This document shows, in pieces, positions 7,523 to 16,979 of a DNA stretch of 64,000 nt. The notes beneath the pieces are model-generated. The model did not search any database. It was given only the letters and a program-made list of their open reading frames with translations, and had not been told where the DNA came from. The position numbers and the translations under genes were made by a program. The DNA is from Acidobacteriota bacterium (GTDB taxonomy: Bacteria; Acidobacteriota; Terriglobia; UBA7540), in assembly GCA_021787735.1 (NCBI GenBank), contig JAJYLL010000013.1, positions 1 to 64,000 on the forward strand, given 5' to 3'. Every line of letters starts with the position of its first letter. Position 1 is the stretch's first letter.

Positions 7523-9922
7523 TTAGCGCCGGTGGCCCCCACCGCCGCCGCGTCCGGAACTATGCGAAGGGGCTGAGTACGAACCGTGGAAACCTCCACC
7601 AGAGTTCCCGTGATAGCTTGGCTCTGACCTGACCCGTGATCCACCGCCATAGTTTGGCCTGGCGTTGCCGCCGTAGGACCTGTTCCGAGGTTCACTCACG
7701 ATAGGTCTGTTCAGCCGCAACGGCGGGCGTGAATAATAACCTGAGTTCCCGTAATTGGGCTGCCGTTCAACACGCGGCTGGGAATAGCCCTGAGGTCGAG
7801 TTCCTCCGTTATAAAGTCCGCCTCCCCGCTGCGCGGGGGCTTCCCGTTGCGGTTGAAAGCGGTTCCATCCTGCGCCACCCCTGTTGTAGCTCTGGGGGGC
7901 GGCCGCCGAGTTGTTGTTGAAGCGCCCTTCGTTTCTCGGGGCTGCCTGCGGCGCCGGCTGCGGAGTGAATCGGCGGAAACCATTGTTGTTCGGCTGGCTA
8001 CGCGGTGCAGAATTGCCGCCCTGGTTGAACCTCTGCGAATTACTGTTTGGGACTTCGCGTGCGGCACCGGGCGCGTTTCCGGAAAAATTACGGAAGTTCG
8101 ATTGAGGCTGAACGAAGCGATGCCCGTTGTTCTGCCGTGGTTGCGGGTTTTCCCGAACGACCGGGGCGGCGTTCTGGCGTCCCTGGTTGCCGCGCCCCTG
8201 ATTGACCGGCGCTCCCGTTCCGAAGCTGCGGAATCCCGGGCGACTCGTCTGGACGTTGCGCTGGAACCCGTTGCCTGAGCTCTGTCTCGCTTGCACGTTT
8301 TCGCGGACAACCGGAGCGGGGTTCTGGCGTCCGACGTTGCCTGCGTTCTGCGGCCCCGTCGGCCGCGACATCTGGAACCCGCGGTTGACGACGGGGGATG
8401 CGCCAGGACGGTTGGCTGCCGGCGTCTGGACATTACGGTTTTCCACCATATGGCGGATGGAAGCCGCCTGGTTGTTAAAGGAGTGCTCACTGGCGGGCAG
8501 AGCCACGGCACGCCGCGTGAAAAACCGGGTGTTATTCGCGCGGCCCCTTGCCACGGCCGGAACGGCCACATTGCGGCTGGTGACCCGCAGGCTTTCGCGC
8601 GTCGGAACCACGGGCAAAGTGCCATGGACCACCTTTGCATCCTGCAGCATGGTGGCCGTTACGATCTGATGATTGCGCGGCACGGCTTCACGTCCGAACC
8701 GGGCAGCGGACATCGTAACAATGGCCCGCTGCACGTGGAAATTGCTCCCAACTTCTGCCAGGTTTGAGCCGCCATACCCGTGCCCCCCGTGGCCGCCGCC
8801 CCTGCCGTAGTAATTGTTGATGTTCACCACGTTGAATGAATGGTCACGACCGTGTCCCCACCAGCGATGGAATGTATCGTGCGGTCCAAGCGGGCACCAG
8901 CCAATCGAGCGGAACCCGTATCCGTAACCAAAGGAGTACTGGTAGTACCCATAACCGAAACCGAGAAAGGAGACGTAAGCCGGAGCCCACATCGGGCGGT
9001 AAAAGGGTGTTACGGCCCCGGGCCACCAGCACCAGAAGTTGTTCCAGAAGAACCAGCGGCCATAGTGATAAGGCGCCCAGCCCCACGAATCGTAGGAGAC
9101 CCACGTCCAGCCGTAATAAGGTTCCCACACCCACCGGCCGTAGCTATACGGTACCCAGCCCGCGCCAACGTACGGCGTCCAGCACCAGTCATAACCGGGC
9201 ACATAGACCCACCGCCCATACGAGCCAAGGTCCTGCGCACCGGTGTAGTACTGGTTAACGTGGCTGTAATTTGAGGCGCTCTCGATGACGCCGTTCCGTT
9301 CGCGGTTCCAGTAGTCCCAGTTGTCGAGCGGGGCCGCGTCCACAATCTTGTACTGCGGGTTTTGTTCGCCCTCAACCGTGATTTGCTGGCCAGCATTGAT
9401 GTTTGTCGAACCCTGGGGAGTGGAGACTTGCGCCTGGCCGTCCCTCACGGTCACCAGCGTCATGCTACCGGAGTCGACTTCGATGCGGTAAGTACCCGGT
9501 TGCAGCGGGGAAACGGCAACGTTCGGCGTGTCCACTTCAGAATTTGCCTGATTGTCTTTAAAGACTGCAAGGTCCGCCAGGCCGCGCGCCACCTGGAGCT
9601 GGATTCGAGAGTCATTCAGGTCGGCAATCTTGACTTCAGTGTTCTGATCCAGCCGCACTACGTTGGAGAAGTTGAGCTGTACCTCGGCGCGCGCGCCTGT
9701 GCCGGTGGCAATTGTGTCTCCCGGCACCAGAGGCGTGTTTACTGTCACGGCCACCCATTCGTTTGCGTCGCTACGCTCCATTGAAACGTCGCCTCGAATC
9801 AGGCTGGTACGCGCAACTCCTGTGGAGGTTCCAGTCCCGCCCTGCCCGAATAAAGGAAGACCTGCCAGCGCTAGGGCTGCAACGATAATGCCTGCTATCA
9901 ACTTGACCTTTAGTGCTCTCAT
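7523..9922 (-). CDS. Exported FecR-domain protein with W/Y-rich DUF6600-type region and low-complexity tail
   Basis: The predicted 799-aa protein has a signal peptide (MRALKVKLIAGIIVAALALA...). A FecR-like beta domain follows at about 35-190 (TSLIRGDVSMERSDANEWV, VVRLDQNTEVKIADL). Then comes an extraordinary Trp/Tyr/Gly-rich block at about 210-360 with repeats such as YGRWVYVPGYDWCW, YGRWVWEPYYGWTW and YGRWFFWNN, characteristic of DUF6600. The last 350 residues are Asn/Gln/Arg/Gly/Pro-rich and end in a GGGGGHRR tail, likely disordered. The ATG at 9922 is preceded by GGAGGTGGTCC; in-frame sequence upstream is not needed. Probably periplasmic or surface-exposed. No sigma-factor or TonB receptor gene adjoins it, so classical FecR signalling is unlikely. 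Function unknown. Confidence 0.8.
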   Translation of the reverse strand: MRALKVKLIAGIIVAALALAGLPLFGQGGTGTSTGVARTSLIRGDVSMERSDANEWVAVTVNTPLVPGDTIATGTGARAEVQLNFSNVVRLDQNTEVKIADLNDSRIQLQVARGLADLAVFKDNQANSEVDTPNVAVSPLQPGTYRIEVDSGSMTLVTVRDGQAQVSTPQGSTNINAGQQITVEGEQNPQYKIVDAAPLDNWDYWNRERNGVIESASNYSHVNQYYTGAQDLGSYGRWVYVPGYDWCWTPYVGAGWVPYSYGRWVWEPYYGWTWVSYDSWGWAPYHYGRWFFWNNFWCWWPGAVTPFYRPMWAPAYVSFLGFGYGYYQYSFGYGYGFRSIGWCPLGPHDTFHRWWGHGRDHSFNVVNINNYYGRGGGHGGHGYGGSNLAEVGSNFHVQRAIVTMSAARFGREAVPRNHQIVTATMLQDAKVVHGTLPVVPTRESLRVTSRNVAVPAVARGRANNTRFFTRRAVALPASEHSFNNQAASIRHMVENRNVQTPAANRPGASPVVNRGFQMSRPTGPQNAGNVGRQNPAPVVRENVQARQSSGNGFQRNVQTSRPGFRSFGTGAPVNQGRGNQGRQNAAPVVRENPQPRQNNGHRFVQPQSNFRNFSGNAPGAAREVPNSNSQRFNQGGNSAPRSQPNNNGFRRFTPQPAPQAAPRNEGRFNNNSAAAPQSYNRGGAGWNRFQPQREAPAQRGGGLYNGGTRPQGYSQPRVERQPNYGNSGYYSRPPLRLNRPIVSEPRNRSYGGNARPNYGGGSRVRSEPSYHGNSGGGFHGSYSAPSHSSGRGGGGGHRR

Positions 9923-10187
9923 GGACCACCTCCAGGTTCTGTCGCTGCCTTTGACGAACCTTTGCCAACGTTTGTGGGGCACGATGATTGCCAAACTATT
10001 GCCTTGCTGTGTCCCTAAATTATTGATAAATACGCTGATATAAAAAACTGTTCTGGCGGCCTGAGAATGCCGGTAGACCTCTGGGTGAGATCAACCGAAT
10101 GTGGTGGATTTCAACCACCGGGTTAAGCCTGTTCAAACTGGCAGAAATTGACGGTCACGCTGCGTTGGTTTGGTTCCCATGCGGGCA

Positions 10188-10898
10188 TCAGACTGCGGCC
10201 AGATGCAGCAGGGAGGCGATGGCGGCGCAGTCTTTGCATCCGTCCTTCCCCGCGGGTGGCGAAGGCATATGGAGAAGGCCACCAGCAATCTTCAGCAGGC
10301 GGGTCACAAGTTCGGGTTTGATTTCCACGTCCAGTATCCGCGCTTTGAAATCCATGCGGAAGCCATCCTGCGTCAGGTTGGAATCGTTGGATGCCTCGGC
10401 GTTGCCGGTGACCGGCTCGGTATAAACCAAAGCGAGCTTTGAGACTGGCCTCACCTCAAGGCGCTCCGCAATGTATGCGTAGGCGTTCAACTGCGCTTCG
10501 TACATCGGGAAAAGATCGTCCTGATAAGCGGTGAACCTGGCGGTCTTGTAGTCGATGATGGCGTATGAGCCGTCCTGCATGATGAATATGCCATCGGGCG
10601 TTCCTCGCAGGACGATCGCGTTCTCTTCATCAAGAACCGTGAACTTGCTGTAGTGCGGCGGGCTTTTGTAAGTTCGGATTTCTCCGAGCGGGCCGAGCCA
10701 GTCTGGTGCTTTCCCATGGCGATCGAACCAGCCATGGACAACGTTTTTGGAATAACTGTCGATGGCGCTGAAGATGCCGGGGAATATCTGGAAGGGTAGT
10801 CTGTCGGCATTCATTGCCAGCCAGAAGCATCGCGGGCAATAACCGGGCAATGCGAGTTGGCCCAGAGCCTTGGCCGAAATAATGGCGGGTTCGCTCAA
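10188..10898 (-). CDS. PD-(D/E)XK nuclease, RecB/Cas4-like, with paired CxxC motifs
   Basis: The 236-aa protein has the nuclease core GTPDGIF (Asp102) followed by IIDYKTA (Asp116, Lys118), as in RecB/Cas4-type PD-(D/E)XK enzymes. Two Cys pairs, CPRC (21-24) and CKDC (221-224), flank the core near both ends, an arrangement reminiscent of the iron-sulfur staple of Cas4/AddB nucleases. No CRISPR array or cas gene is nearby. Translation starts at a TTG one base after the TAA of the NtrC-type gene, with GGAG 8 bases upstream, so the two are translationally coupled. It may act in DNA repair or processing under the control of, or merely co-transcribed with, the two-component pair. The fold is fairly secure; the role is unknown. 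Confidence 0.75.
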   Translation of the reverse strand: MSEPAIISAKALGQLALPGYCPRCFWLAMNADRLPFQIFPGIFSAIDSYSKNVVHGWFDRHGKAPDWLGPLGEIRTYKSPPHYSKFTVLDEENAIVLRGTPDGIFIMQDGSYAIIDYKTARFTAYQDDLFPMYEAQLNAYAYIAERLEVRPVSKLALVYTEPVTGNAEASNDSNLTQDGFRMDFKARILDVEIKPELVTRLLKIAGGLLHMPSPPAGKDGCKDCAAIASLLHLAAV

Positions 10899-10899
10899 T

Positions 10900-12285
10900 T
10901 TATGACTCCGGTTCGTCCGGCACTCCTATCTTTGACAGCCTGTAGCGCAGAGCATTGCGCGAGAGGCCGAGCAGCCGGGCGGCCTGACTCTTGTTGCCGC
11001 CAGCGCGCTGCAATGCCTCGCGGATCAGCTTGTCTTCAAACTGTTCGAGTGTCATGCCCTCAGGCAGAAACATCGTTGCCAGATTACCGGTAGCCTGCGA
11101 ATTCGCCTGCCCCCCCGATGGTGCGACGTCCAGACGAATATCTCCAGCCTCGATCCGGGGTCCCGAGGCCATCACTACGGCGCGTTCAATAATGTTCTCC
11201 AGTTCTCGCACGTTCCCAGGCCAGTGGAAATCCACGAGCAACTTCATCGCCTCCGGCGTAATGCCCTCGATCGTCTTTCCTGAGCTCTCCGCAAAGCGCT
11301 TGATGAAGTGGTCCACCAGGTAAGGGATGTCTTGCTTATGCGCGCGCAATGGCGGAATGGAGATGGGCACCACGTTCAGCCGGTAATAAAGGTCTTCGCG
11401 AAACGTTCCCTGTTCGAGCGCGGCGCGCAAGTCCTGGTTGGTAGCGGCCACCACGCGAATATCCACCTTAATGGTTTTTGTCCCGCCCAGCCGTTCAAAC
11501 TCGCGCTCCTGCAACACGCGCAGAAGCTTAACCTGTAGGCTGCCGGGCATGTCACCGATTTCATCCAGGAAGATGGTGCCTTTATCAGCAAGTTCGAACT
11601 TGCCGGGCTTTGCCGTGACGGCGCCCGTAAAAGCGCCTTTTTCATAGCCGAAAAGTTCGCTCTCCAGCAAGTTCTCCGGAATGGCTGTACAGTTGATCTT
11701 GATGAACGGTCCGTTCACGCGGCGCGAGTGCTGATGGATCGCGCGGGCGATCATGTCTTTCCCCACGCCGCTCTCGCCGCCCAGCAGCACCGTGGAATTC
11801 GTTGGCGCCACCTGCTCCACTGTGGCCAGCACCTCCTGCATGCTAGGGCTGTTGGCGACGATGTTTTCAAACTGGTACCGCTGGCCGAGCGCCTCCCGCA
11901 ACTGGCGGTTTTCTTCGTGCAGCCGCCGGACTTCCAGTTCCTTGCGGATGATCAGCTTGATCTCTTCAATGGAAAACGGTTTCAGCACAAAATCGCTGGC
12001 GCCGTCCTTCATGGCTTCCACAGCGGTTTCCACCGTGCCGTATGCGGTCATCATCACCACGGGAATCGCGGCGTTGGCGCGCTTCACCGCCTGCAGGAAT
12101 TCCAGCCCGCTCATTCCCGGCAGCTTCACGTCGCTCAGCACCAGGTCAACTTTGTCGCTGGCAAGTATCTTCAGGCCGTTCTCGGCTGTGGTGGCGGCAC
12201 GCGTGCTGTAACCGTCGTCGGCGAGGTTCAGTTCCAGCAGCCGGAGCATTTTGGGTTCGTCTTCAACAATTAGAATGGTTGCCAT
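10900..12285 (-). CDS. NtrC-family sigma54-dependent response regulator
   Basis: The 461-aa regulator has three domains. The receiver (1-120) has Asp52 in LVLSDVKLPG and Lys in FVLKPF. The sigma54-interacting AAA+ domain (about 140-370) has Walker A GESGVGKD, the sigma54 loop GAFTGA and Walker B FLDEIG. A Fis-type helix-turn-helix at the C terminus includes NKSQAARLLGLSRNALRYRL. When phosphorylated it should activate sigma54 promoters. I chose the ATG at 12285 because MATILIVEDEP matches the usual receiver start; there is no clear ribosome site. It lies 62 bases after the kinase gene and abuts the nuclease gene. Targets unknown. Confidence 0.93.
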   Translation of the reverse strand: MATILIVEDEPKMLRLLELNLADDGYSTRAATTAENGLKILASDKVDLVLSDVKLPGMSGLEFLQAVKRANAAIPVVMMTAYGTVETAVEAMKDGASDFVLKPFSIEEIKLIIRKELEVRRLHEENRQLREALGQRYQFENIVANSPSMQEVLATVEQVAPTNSTVLLGGESGVGKDMIARAIHQHSRRVNGPFIKINCTAIPENLLESELFGYEKGAFTGAVTAKPGKFELADKGTIFLDEIGDMPGSLQVKLLRVLQEREFERLGGTKTIKVDIRVVAATNQDLRAALEQGTFREDLYYRLNVVPISIPPLRAHKQDIPYLVDHFIKRFAESSGKTIEGITPEAMKLLVDFHWPGNVRELENIIERAVVMASGPRIEAGDIRLDVAPSGGQANSQATGNLATMFLPEGMTLEQFEDKLIREALQRAGGNKSQAARLLGLSRNALRYRLSKIGVPDEPES

Positions 12286-12347
12286 AAGTGCATCGTTCGT
12301 CCCCGAAAAATTACGGCCTGCGGCGCCCGAAAACAAGCTATAGGGCG

Positions 12348-13604
12348 TTATTCCGCTGGAAGAAAGACGCGGAAGCAGGCGCCTTTCCCCGCGCTAGGTT
12401 CCACGCGAATCCAGCCGCCGTGGTCATCAACAATCTTTGAAACAATCGAGAGCCCCAGCCCTACGCCGGTGCTCTTGGTCGTAAAAAAGGGATTAAAAAT
12501 TTGCTCGCGCAATTCCGGGGGCACGCCGGGCCCGCTGTCAGAAAAAGCGACTTCCACTCCGCGCCGGCCGTCGCTGTACTCCTTTGTGATTTGGACGTTC
12601 AGCGTTCCGCCGTCCGGCTCCATAGCCTCGAAGGCGTTAAACACCAGGTTTTTGAAAACCTGCTCGGTGAGTTCAGCATCCACGTCAACCGGAGGAATGT
12701 CCTTTGCGTAGTCGCGATCCACCTCCACACTGGAATCGGGCCATTGCTCCTGCGCGGCTTTGATGGCGTGTTCCACGATCAGCGAAATATCTTCCGGCTG
12801 CTTCTTAAGCTCCAGCGGCTTGGCGAAACTCAGAAACCGGCTGACCAGTGAATTCAGCCTGTTCACCTCGCTTGAAATGTAGCCGGCCAGTTCACGCGCC
12901 ACCGGGTCTTCTGTGGGAAGTTTCTTGCCCAGAGTTTCCGCCGAGCCCTTGATGACGCCGAGCGGGTTTCGAATTTCGTGAGCGAGCCCGGCGCTCAGTT
13001 GCCCCAGCGCCGCCAGGCGTTCAGACCGCCGGGCTTCCGCCTGCGCCTGCTTTAGTTGCCGGTTGGTGTCTGCAAGTTGCTCGGCCACCTGCCGGTAGCG
13101 TTCCGCCTGCTGGCGGCTCTCCATTACAAACCGGTTCACCAGCATGGCGGCCAGAAAGAAAAAGAGGTTGCGAATGGCAAGTTCCGTAGCGCCGCTGGCC
13201 GTCAGGCGGTACACCTGAAGCGCGGGGATAAGAAAGGAGCAGTATGCCGCTGAGGAAAGCGCTGTCCACGCCAGCGTTCCCCAGGGACCGGAGTACATGG
13301 CGGCAGTTACCACGGGTATGTAATAGATGAGATAGAAACTTGAGTTGATGCTGGGCTGTTGGACGCTGCCCGTGTAGGAGATCAGCAGCGACGCGAGCGC
13401 GATCTTGATAATGATGCTGTATGTTTCACCGCGCTGGCCCACAAAACCGATAAAGCTGCGCTCGAAGACCTGAAAAATTCCGATAGAAAGCAGAGCCAGC
13501 TGCGCGTGGATTTCAGAGACCGGATTGAGCACTGCCAGGCTGGCCAGAAACACCAGCAGCAACACGTCCATCCAGGCAAATTTGATCCGCCTCTCTTGGG
13601 ACAT
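12348..13604 (-). CDS. Membrane sensor histidine kinase (NtrB-like)
   Basis: The predicted 418-aa protein has about six hydrophobic segments in residues 12-160 with little extracytoplasmic sequence. A short coiled coil rich in Gln/Ala/Arg (165-195) leads into a HisKA domain with the phospho-accepting His209 in LAHEIRNPLG. The ATPase domain has the N box FKNLVFNAFEAM, G1 DSGPGVP, F box FFTTKSTG and G2 GLGLSIV. It probably senses a membrane-linked or intramembrane cue and phosphorylates the NtrC-type regulator encoded next. The ATG at 13604 begins MSQERRIKF just before the first membrane segment; upstream in-frame sequence looks non-coding. It is first in the three-gene minus-strand unit. Confidence 0.9.
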   Translation of the reverse strand: MSQERRIKFAWMDVLLLVFLASLAVLNPVSEIHAQLALLSIGIFQVFERSFIGFVGQRGETYSIIIKIALASLLISYTGSVQQPSINSSFYLIYYIPVVTAAMYSGPWGTLAWTALSSAAYCSFLIPALQVYRLTASGATELAIRNLFFFLAAMLVNRFVMESRQQAERYRQVAEQLADTNRQLKQAQAEARRSERLAALGQLSAGLAHEIRNPLGVIKGSAETLGKKLPTEDPVARELAGYISSEVNRLNSLVSRFLSFAKPLELKKQPEDISLIVEHAIKAAQEQWPDSSVEVDRDYAKDIPPVDVDAELTEQVFKNLVFNAFEAMEPDGGTLNVQITKEYSDGRRGVEVAFSDSGPGVPPELREQIFNPFFTTKSTGVGLGLSIVSKIVDDHGGWIRVEPSAGKGACFRVFLPAE

Positions 13605-14485
13605 TGTGCAAGCTCTGCCGGAATCAAGATAACACGGGTGAAGCGGCTTTCGCCAAGGTACCACTTGTCTTTTCGCGGGTCGGGGGCCGGGCTTGTAGTG
13701 GAAGCCCGCCATGTCGAACGCCCCTTTCACAGTCCCCCGGTCCACGGGCAGAGAGACCAATGTTCTCTTACAGGAATAGCTTCACAAATATTAACGCGGC
13801 TCAATACATTTCCCGGCAATACGTAGGAAGACTCGGGAATCTTGCCTTTCAATACCAGCGTGTGTTGTTCTCACACGGTTCCCGGCCTCCACCATTGAGT
13901 CTGCGTTGCCCCTCAAGAAATCTGCCCATTTCGATGCTCCGAACGTTCGCCACTAACCTCTGGTGCTTTCCGGCGCATAGTTCCTGACGGTTTTATAAGC
14001 CGGGCCCGCGGCCAAATTGCACCTTGCGAAATCGAATTTTTTCAAAAGGGCCAAACGGCAGTCTAGCCGACTGGAACAATTAAATAGTCAATGTTATGAA
14101 TAAGTTAGCTTGGTTCCATGCGCATGGTACTAGAGTACTAGTACCTTCGTTTCTTGACTGTCATTAACTAAATAGGTAAAAAGGATGCGTCAGGATGAGT
14201 GAGGGGGGCAGGGAACCGATCCTCCAAAGAATCCGCTTTACGACTCCGCAGTGCGTTCCCGCCTTAAACCCGCAGACACATTTTCGGTTCACTGTCCTCT
14301 TCTTCACTTCTTTTCACCTGGCGCATTCCCTGAATATCTCATCCCCAATCAGGTTAGGGCTCTCCAGGATGAAAAAGCCCCCGCAACGGACCTGTGGTGC
14401 GAGACCGCGTTCCAGCCAATTTGCTCCACAACCGCGCCAAAATGGAGTAAAATGTATTGTTTGTAACCCCTGAGTACCTTTAGCC
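13605..14485. other. Long intergenic region with nested palindromes
   Basis: About 880 bases separate the kinase from the LysR gene, which point in opposite directions. Apart from the palindrome pair at 14116-14145 and a possible promoter just beyond it (TTGACT 14154-14159, 17-base spacer, TAAAAA 14177-14182), I see no gene or RNA. Much of 14030-14190 is A+T-rich. Confidence 0.4.
14116..14145. promoter_or_regulatory. Two adjoining palindromes, operator-like
   Basis: A perfect 12-bp palindrome, CCATGCGCATGG (14116-14127), shares two bases with a second inverted repeat (14126-14145) whose 8-bp arms GGTACTAG/CTAGTACC surround AGTA. A candidate -35 begins 9 bases downstream. This fits a protein-binding site controlling the LysR gene or the cluster behind it. 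Confidence 0.4.
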
Positions 14486-15415
14486 ATGGACTACGACCAA
14501 TTAGCGAGCTTTATAGAGGTCGCCAAGTTGCAGAGCTTTTCCCGCGCGGCTGAAAAGATTTACCGAACGCAGCCGGCAATCAGCGCCCAGGTGCGTCTGC
14601 TGGAGCAGGAGTGCGGCGAAAAACTCTTTGACCGCAGCGGCAAGAAAGTCCAATTGACCCCGGCGGGAGAAATCCTGCTCCGCTATGCGGAGCAACTCCT
14701 GGCCTTGCAGAAGGAAGCGCTTCAGGCGATTGCTGAACTCAACCAGACGCCGCGCGGCAAGCTTTACATCGGCGCCAATGAGGCTACCTGCCTTTACGTT
14801 TTGCCGCAGACCTTCGCGCATTTTCGCCAGCTTTATCCTCTGGTGCAGATCAGCATCTATCGCAACTTCAGCCACAAAATTCTGCAGAAGGTGCAGGAAG
14901 GCGCCGTGGACCTTGGCATCGTGACGCTGCCTCAGAACGCGACCAACATCGAAGTGATGCCGGTTTTCCGCGATGAGGTCCAGGTGGTTGTTCCCAAGGA
15001 CCATCCGCTAGCCAAAAACAAAAGCGTGACCGTTGAAGAAGTGGCCCAGCATCCGTTGATCCTGCCCAAGACCGGCCACACGCGCGTGGTGATTGACCGC
15101 CTGCTGCGTGACTTTCGCGACCACATTCAGATTTCGATGGAACTTGCAAGCGTTGAGACACAGAAGAAGTTTGTCGGCGCGGGCCTGGGCATCTCGTTGA
15201 TCAACCGGGCCTATGCGGAGCCGGAAGTGGCCGCCGGTGTGCTGAAGTTGATTCCGCTGGAAGGCGAAAGAATCTATCGGGAACTGGGGCTGATTTATCG
15301 CCGCGACCGGTATCTGTCATTGCCCGCCAAGGTGTTTCTACAGGCCGTGCAGGACGCAGCCAAAGCCACGCAACCCAAAAAAGCTACGAGCACGACGAAA
15401 ACGAAGACTCGCTAA
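14486..15415 (+). CDS. LysR-family transcriptional regulator
   Basis: The 309-aa regulator has a winged helix at the N terminus ([20 protein letters not shown]..., [14 protein letters not shown]) and a two-lobed effector domain from about residue 90 ([38 protein letters not shown]). The basic tail [12 protein letters not shown] is unusual. It lies 67 bases before the aspartokinase gene in the same direction. It may regulate the lysC-thrC-ppc block, but LysR proteins more often act on divergent genes, and none is adjacent. The ligand cannot be inferred. The ATG at 14486 matches the family start, though its ribosome site is weak. Confidence 0.88.
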   Translation: MDYDQLASFIEVAKLQSFSRAAEKIYRTQPAISAQVRLLEQECGEKLFDRSGKKVQLTPAGEILLRYAEQLLALQKEALQAIAELNQTPRGKLYIGANEATCLYVLPQTFAHFRQLYPLVQISIYRNFSHKILQKVQEGAVDLGIVTLPQNATNIEVMPVFRDEVQVVVPKDHPLAKNKSVTVEEVAQHPLILPKTGHTRVVIDRLLRDFRDHIQISMELASVETQKKFVGAGLGISLINRAYAEPEVAAGVLKLIPLEGERIYRELGLIYRRDRYLSLPAKVFLQAVQDAAKATQPKKATSTTKTKTR

Positions 15416-15482
15416 AGGGCGGAGGCTCGTAAGGCTCTGCTCGAACGGCTGAGCGTGCTGCCCTTTGTCCGCAGGTGAAAAG

Positions 15483-16916
15483 ATGGTGAAAGTAAAAGAA
15501 GGTTCAAGCAAAAGCAAAAAGCCACTGATCGTGATGAAGTTTGGCGGCACCTCCGTCGGCAGCCCCGAGCGGATGCAAGGGGTGGCTGATATTCTGGCAG
15601 AGCATGCCCAGCATGCCGATGTTGTCGCCGTCGTGTCCGCGATGGGCGGCGTCACCAACATGCTGATCCGCGCCGCCACGCAGGCCAGCGAAGGATCGGA
15701 AGAGCCTTGGAAAGGTTCGCGGGCGGAGCTTGCGCGGCGCCATCGTGAGGTGGCAGACCAGTGTCTTTCCGCTGCGGAGCAGGCCACCGTGCTGCCCCGG
15801 TTGGCCGAGCAGATGAAGCATTTTGAGGACCTGTGCTCCGGTTTTACGCTGCTTCGCGAAATCACCCCCCGCGGCATGGACACGATGTCGAGTCTGGGTG
15901 AGGTGCTCTCGGCCACGCTTGAGTCGGGCATCCTGCGCTCGCGCGGATTGAAATCGGAAACTGTGGACGCCACCGATTGCATTGTGACCGACGACAATTT
16001 CGGCAACGCCAGCCCCCTTTTCGAGGAGACGCGCGCCAAGACGCAGGAGCGGCTGATGCCTTTGCTGAAAGACGGCGTCATTCCTGTGGTGACCGGTTTT
16101 CGAGGCGCTACCCGGGAAGGTGTCTGCACCACGCTCGGGCGTGGTGGGTCGGACTTCAGCGCTACGATTCTTGGCGCGGCGCTCGACGCGGATGAAGTCT
16201 GGATCTGGACCGACGTGGATGGCGTGCTGACGGCCGATCCTCGCCTGGTTCCGGAAGCGCGCATCCTTCCGGAAGTCTCTTACCGCGAAGCTATTGAGCT
16301 TTCGTATTTCGGCGCCAAGGTGCTCCATCCCAAGACGATCTTGCCCGTAATGGAAAAGAAGATTCCAGTGTGGATCAAGAACAGTTTTAACCCCTCCTGC
16401 CCGGGAACCAAGATTGTAAGCGCGGCCAGAAACGGCCATGGCGGCATCAAGGCGATTACCTCTGTAAAGGAAGCGGTGCTGATCACTTTGAGCGGCAGAA
16501 ACACGGTCTCGTTTCCGCAGCTTGCCGCGCGCGTCTTCAACAGCCTTTACATTGAGAATGTTTCCACGCTGATGGTCACGCAGTCCTCCGCGGACAATGT
16601 GCTGTGCTTTGCGATCCATCAGGCCGACCTGGCGCGCGTGAAAGCAGAGCTGGAAAAAGTATTCGAGCTTGAGATGCTGCACGATTACGTTGGCGTGCTG
16701 GATGTGATGCCCAAGGTTGCCATCGTGGTGACGGTGGGCGAGAACATGAAAGGCACTCCCGGTATCACCGGGCGGGCGTTTGGATCGTTGGGGCGCAAGG
16801 GGATCAATATCATCGCGATTGCACAAGGTTCCTCGGAGCTGAGCATTTCGTTTGCAATCAAATCTTCGGACATGAAGGAAGCCGTCAAGGCCATCCACGA
16901 GGAATTTGAACTTTAA
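15483..16916 (+). CDS. lysC: Aspartate kinase
   Basis: The 477-aa enzyme phosphorylates aspartate, the committed step to lysine, threonine, methionine and isoleucine. The kinase domain begins with KFGGTSVG and continues with [22 protein letters not shown] and [13 protein letters not shown]. Two ACT domains fill the last 150 residues (for example [18 protein letters not shown] and the closing [19 protein letters not shown]), so allosteric feedback by an end-product amino acid is expected. Length and the absence of a homoserine dehydrogenase domain show the monofunctional form. I chose the ATG at 15483 behind AGGTGA over an in-frame TTG at 15465. It is followed 63 bases later by thrC. Confidence 0.93.
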   Translation: MVKVKEGSSKSKKPLIVMKFGGTSVGSPERMQGVADILAEHAQHADVVAVVSAMGGVTNMLIRAATQASEGSEEPWKGSRAELARRHREVADQCLSAAEQATVLPRLAEQMKHFEDLCSGFTLLREITPRGMDTMSSLGEVLSATLESGILRSRGLKSETVDATDCIVTDDNFGNASPLFEETRAKTQERLMPLLKDGVIPVVTGFRGATREGVCTTLGRGGSDFSATILGAALDADEVWIWTDVDGVLTADPRLVPEARILPEVSYREAIELSYFGAKVLHPKTILPVMEKKIPVWIKNSFNPSCPGTKIVSAARNGHGGIKAITSVKEAVLITLSGRNTVSFPQLAARVFNSLYIENVSTLMVTQSSADNVLCFAIHQADLARVKAELEKVFELEMLHDYVGVLDVMPKVAIVVTVGENMKGTPGITGRAFGSLGRKGINIIAIAQGSSELSISFAIKSSDMKEAVKAIHEEFEL

Positions 16917-16979
16917 CGGGCCGCGCACCCACGGTTGAATTACAGCCTGATTGGTACGTGCCTTTATCTCGACACTCGA

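Noticed and set aside
8202-8767. Plus-strand frames opposite the FecR-protein tail
   Set aside because: Arg/Gly-rich shadows produced by the low-complexity codons of the minus-strand gene.
10188-10898. Cas4 of a CRISPR system
   Set aside because: No repeats, cas1 or cas2 anywhere in the window; kept only as a Cas4/RecB-like nuclease.
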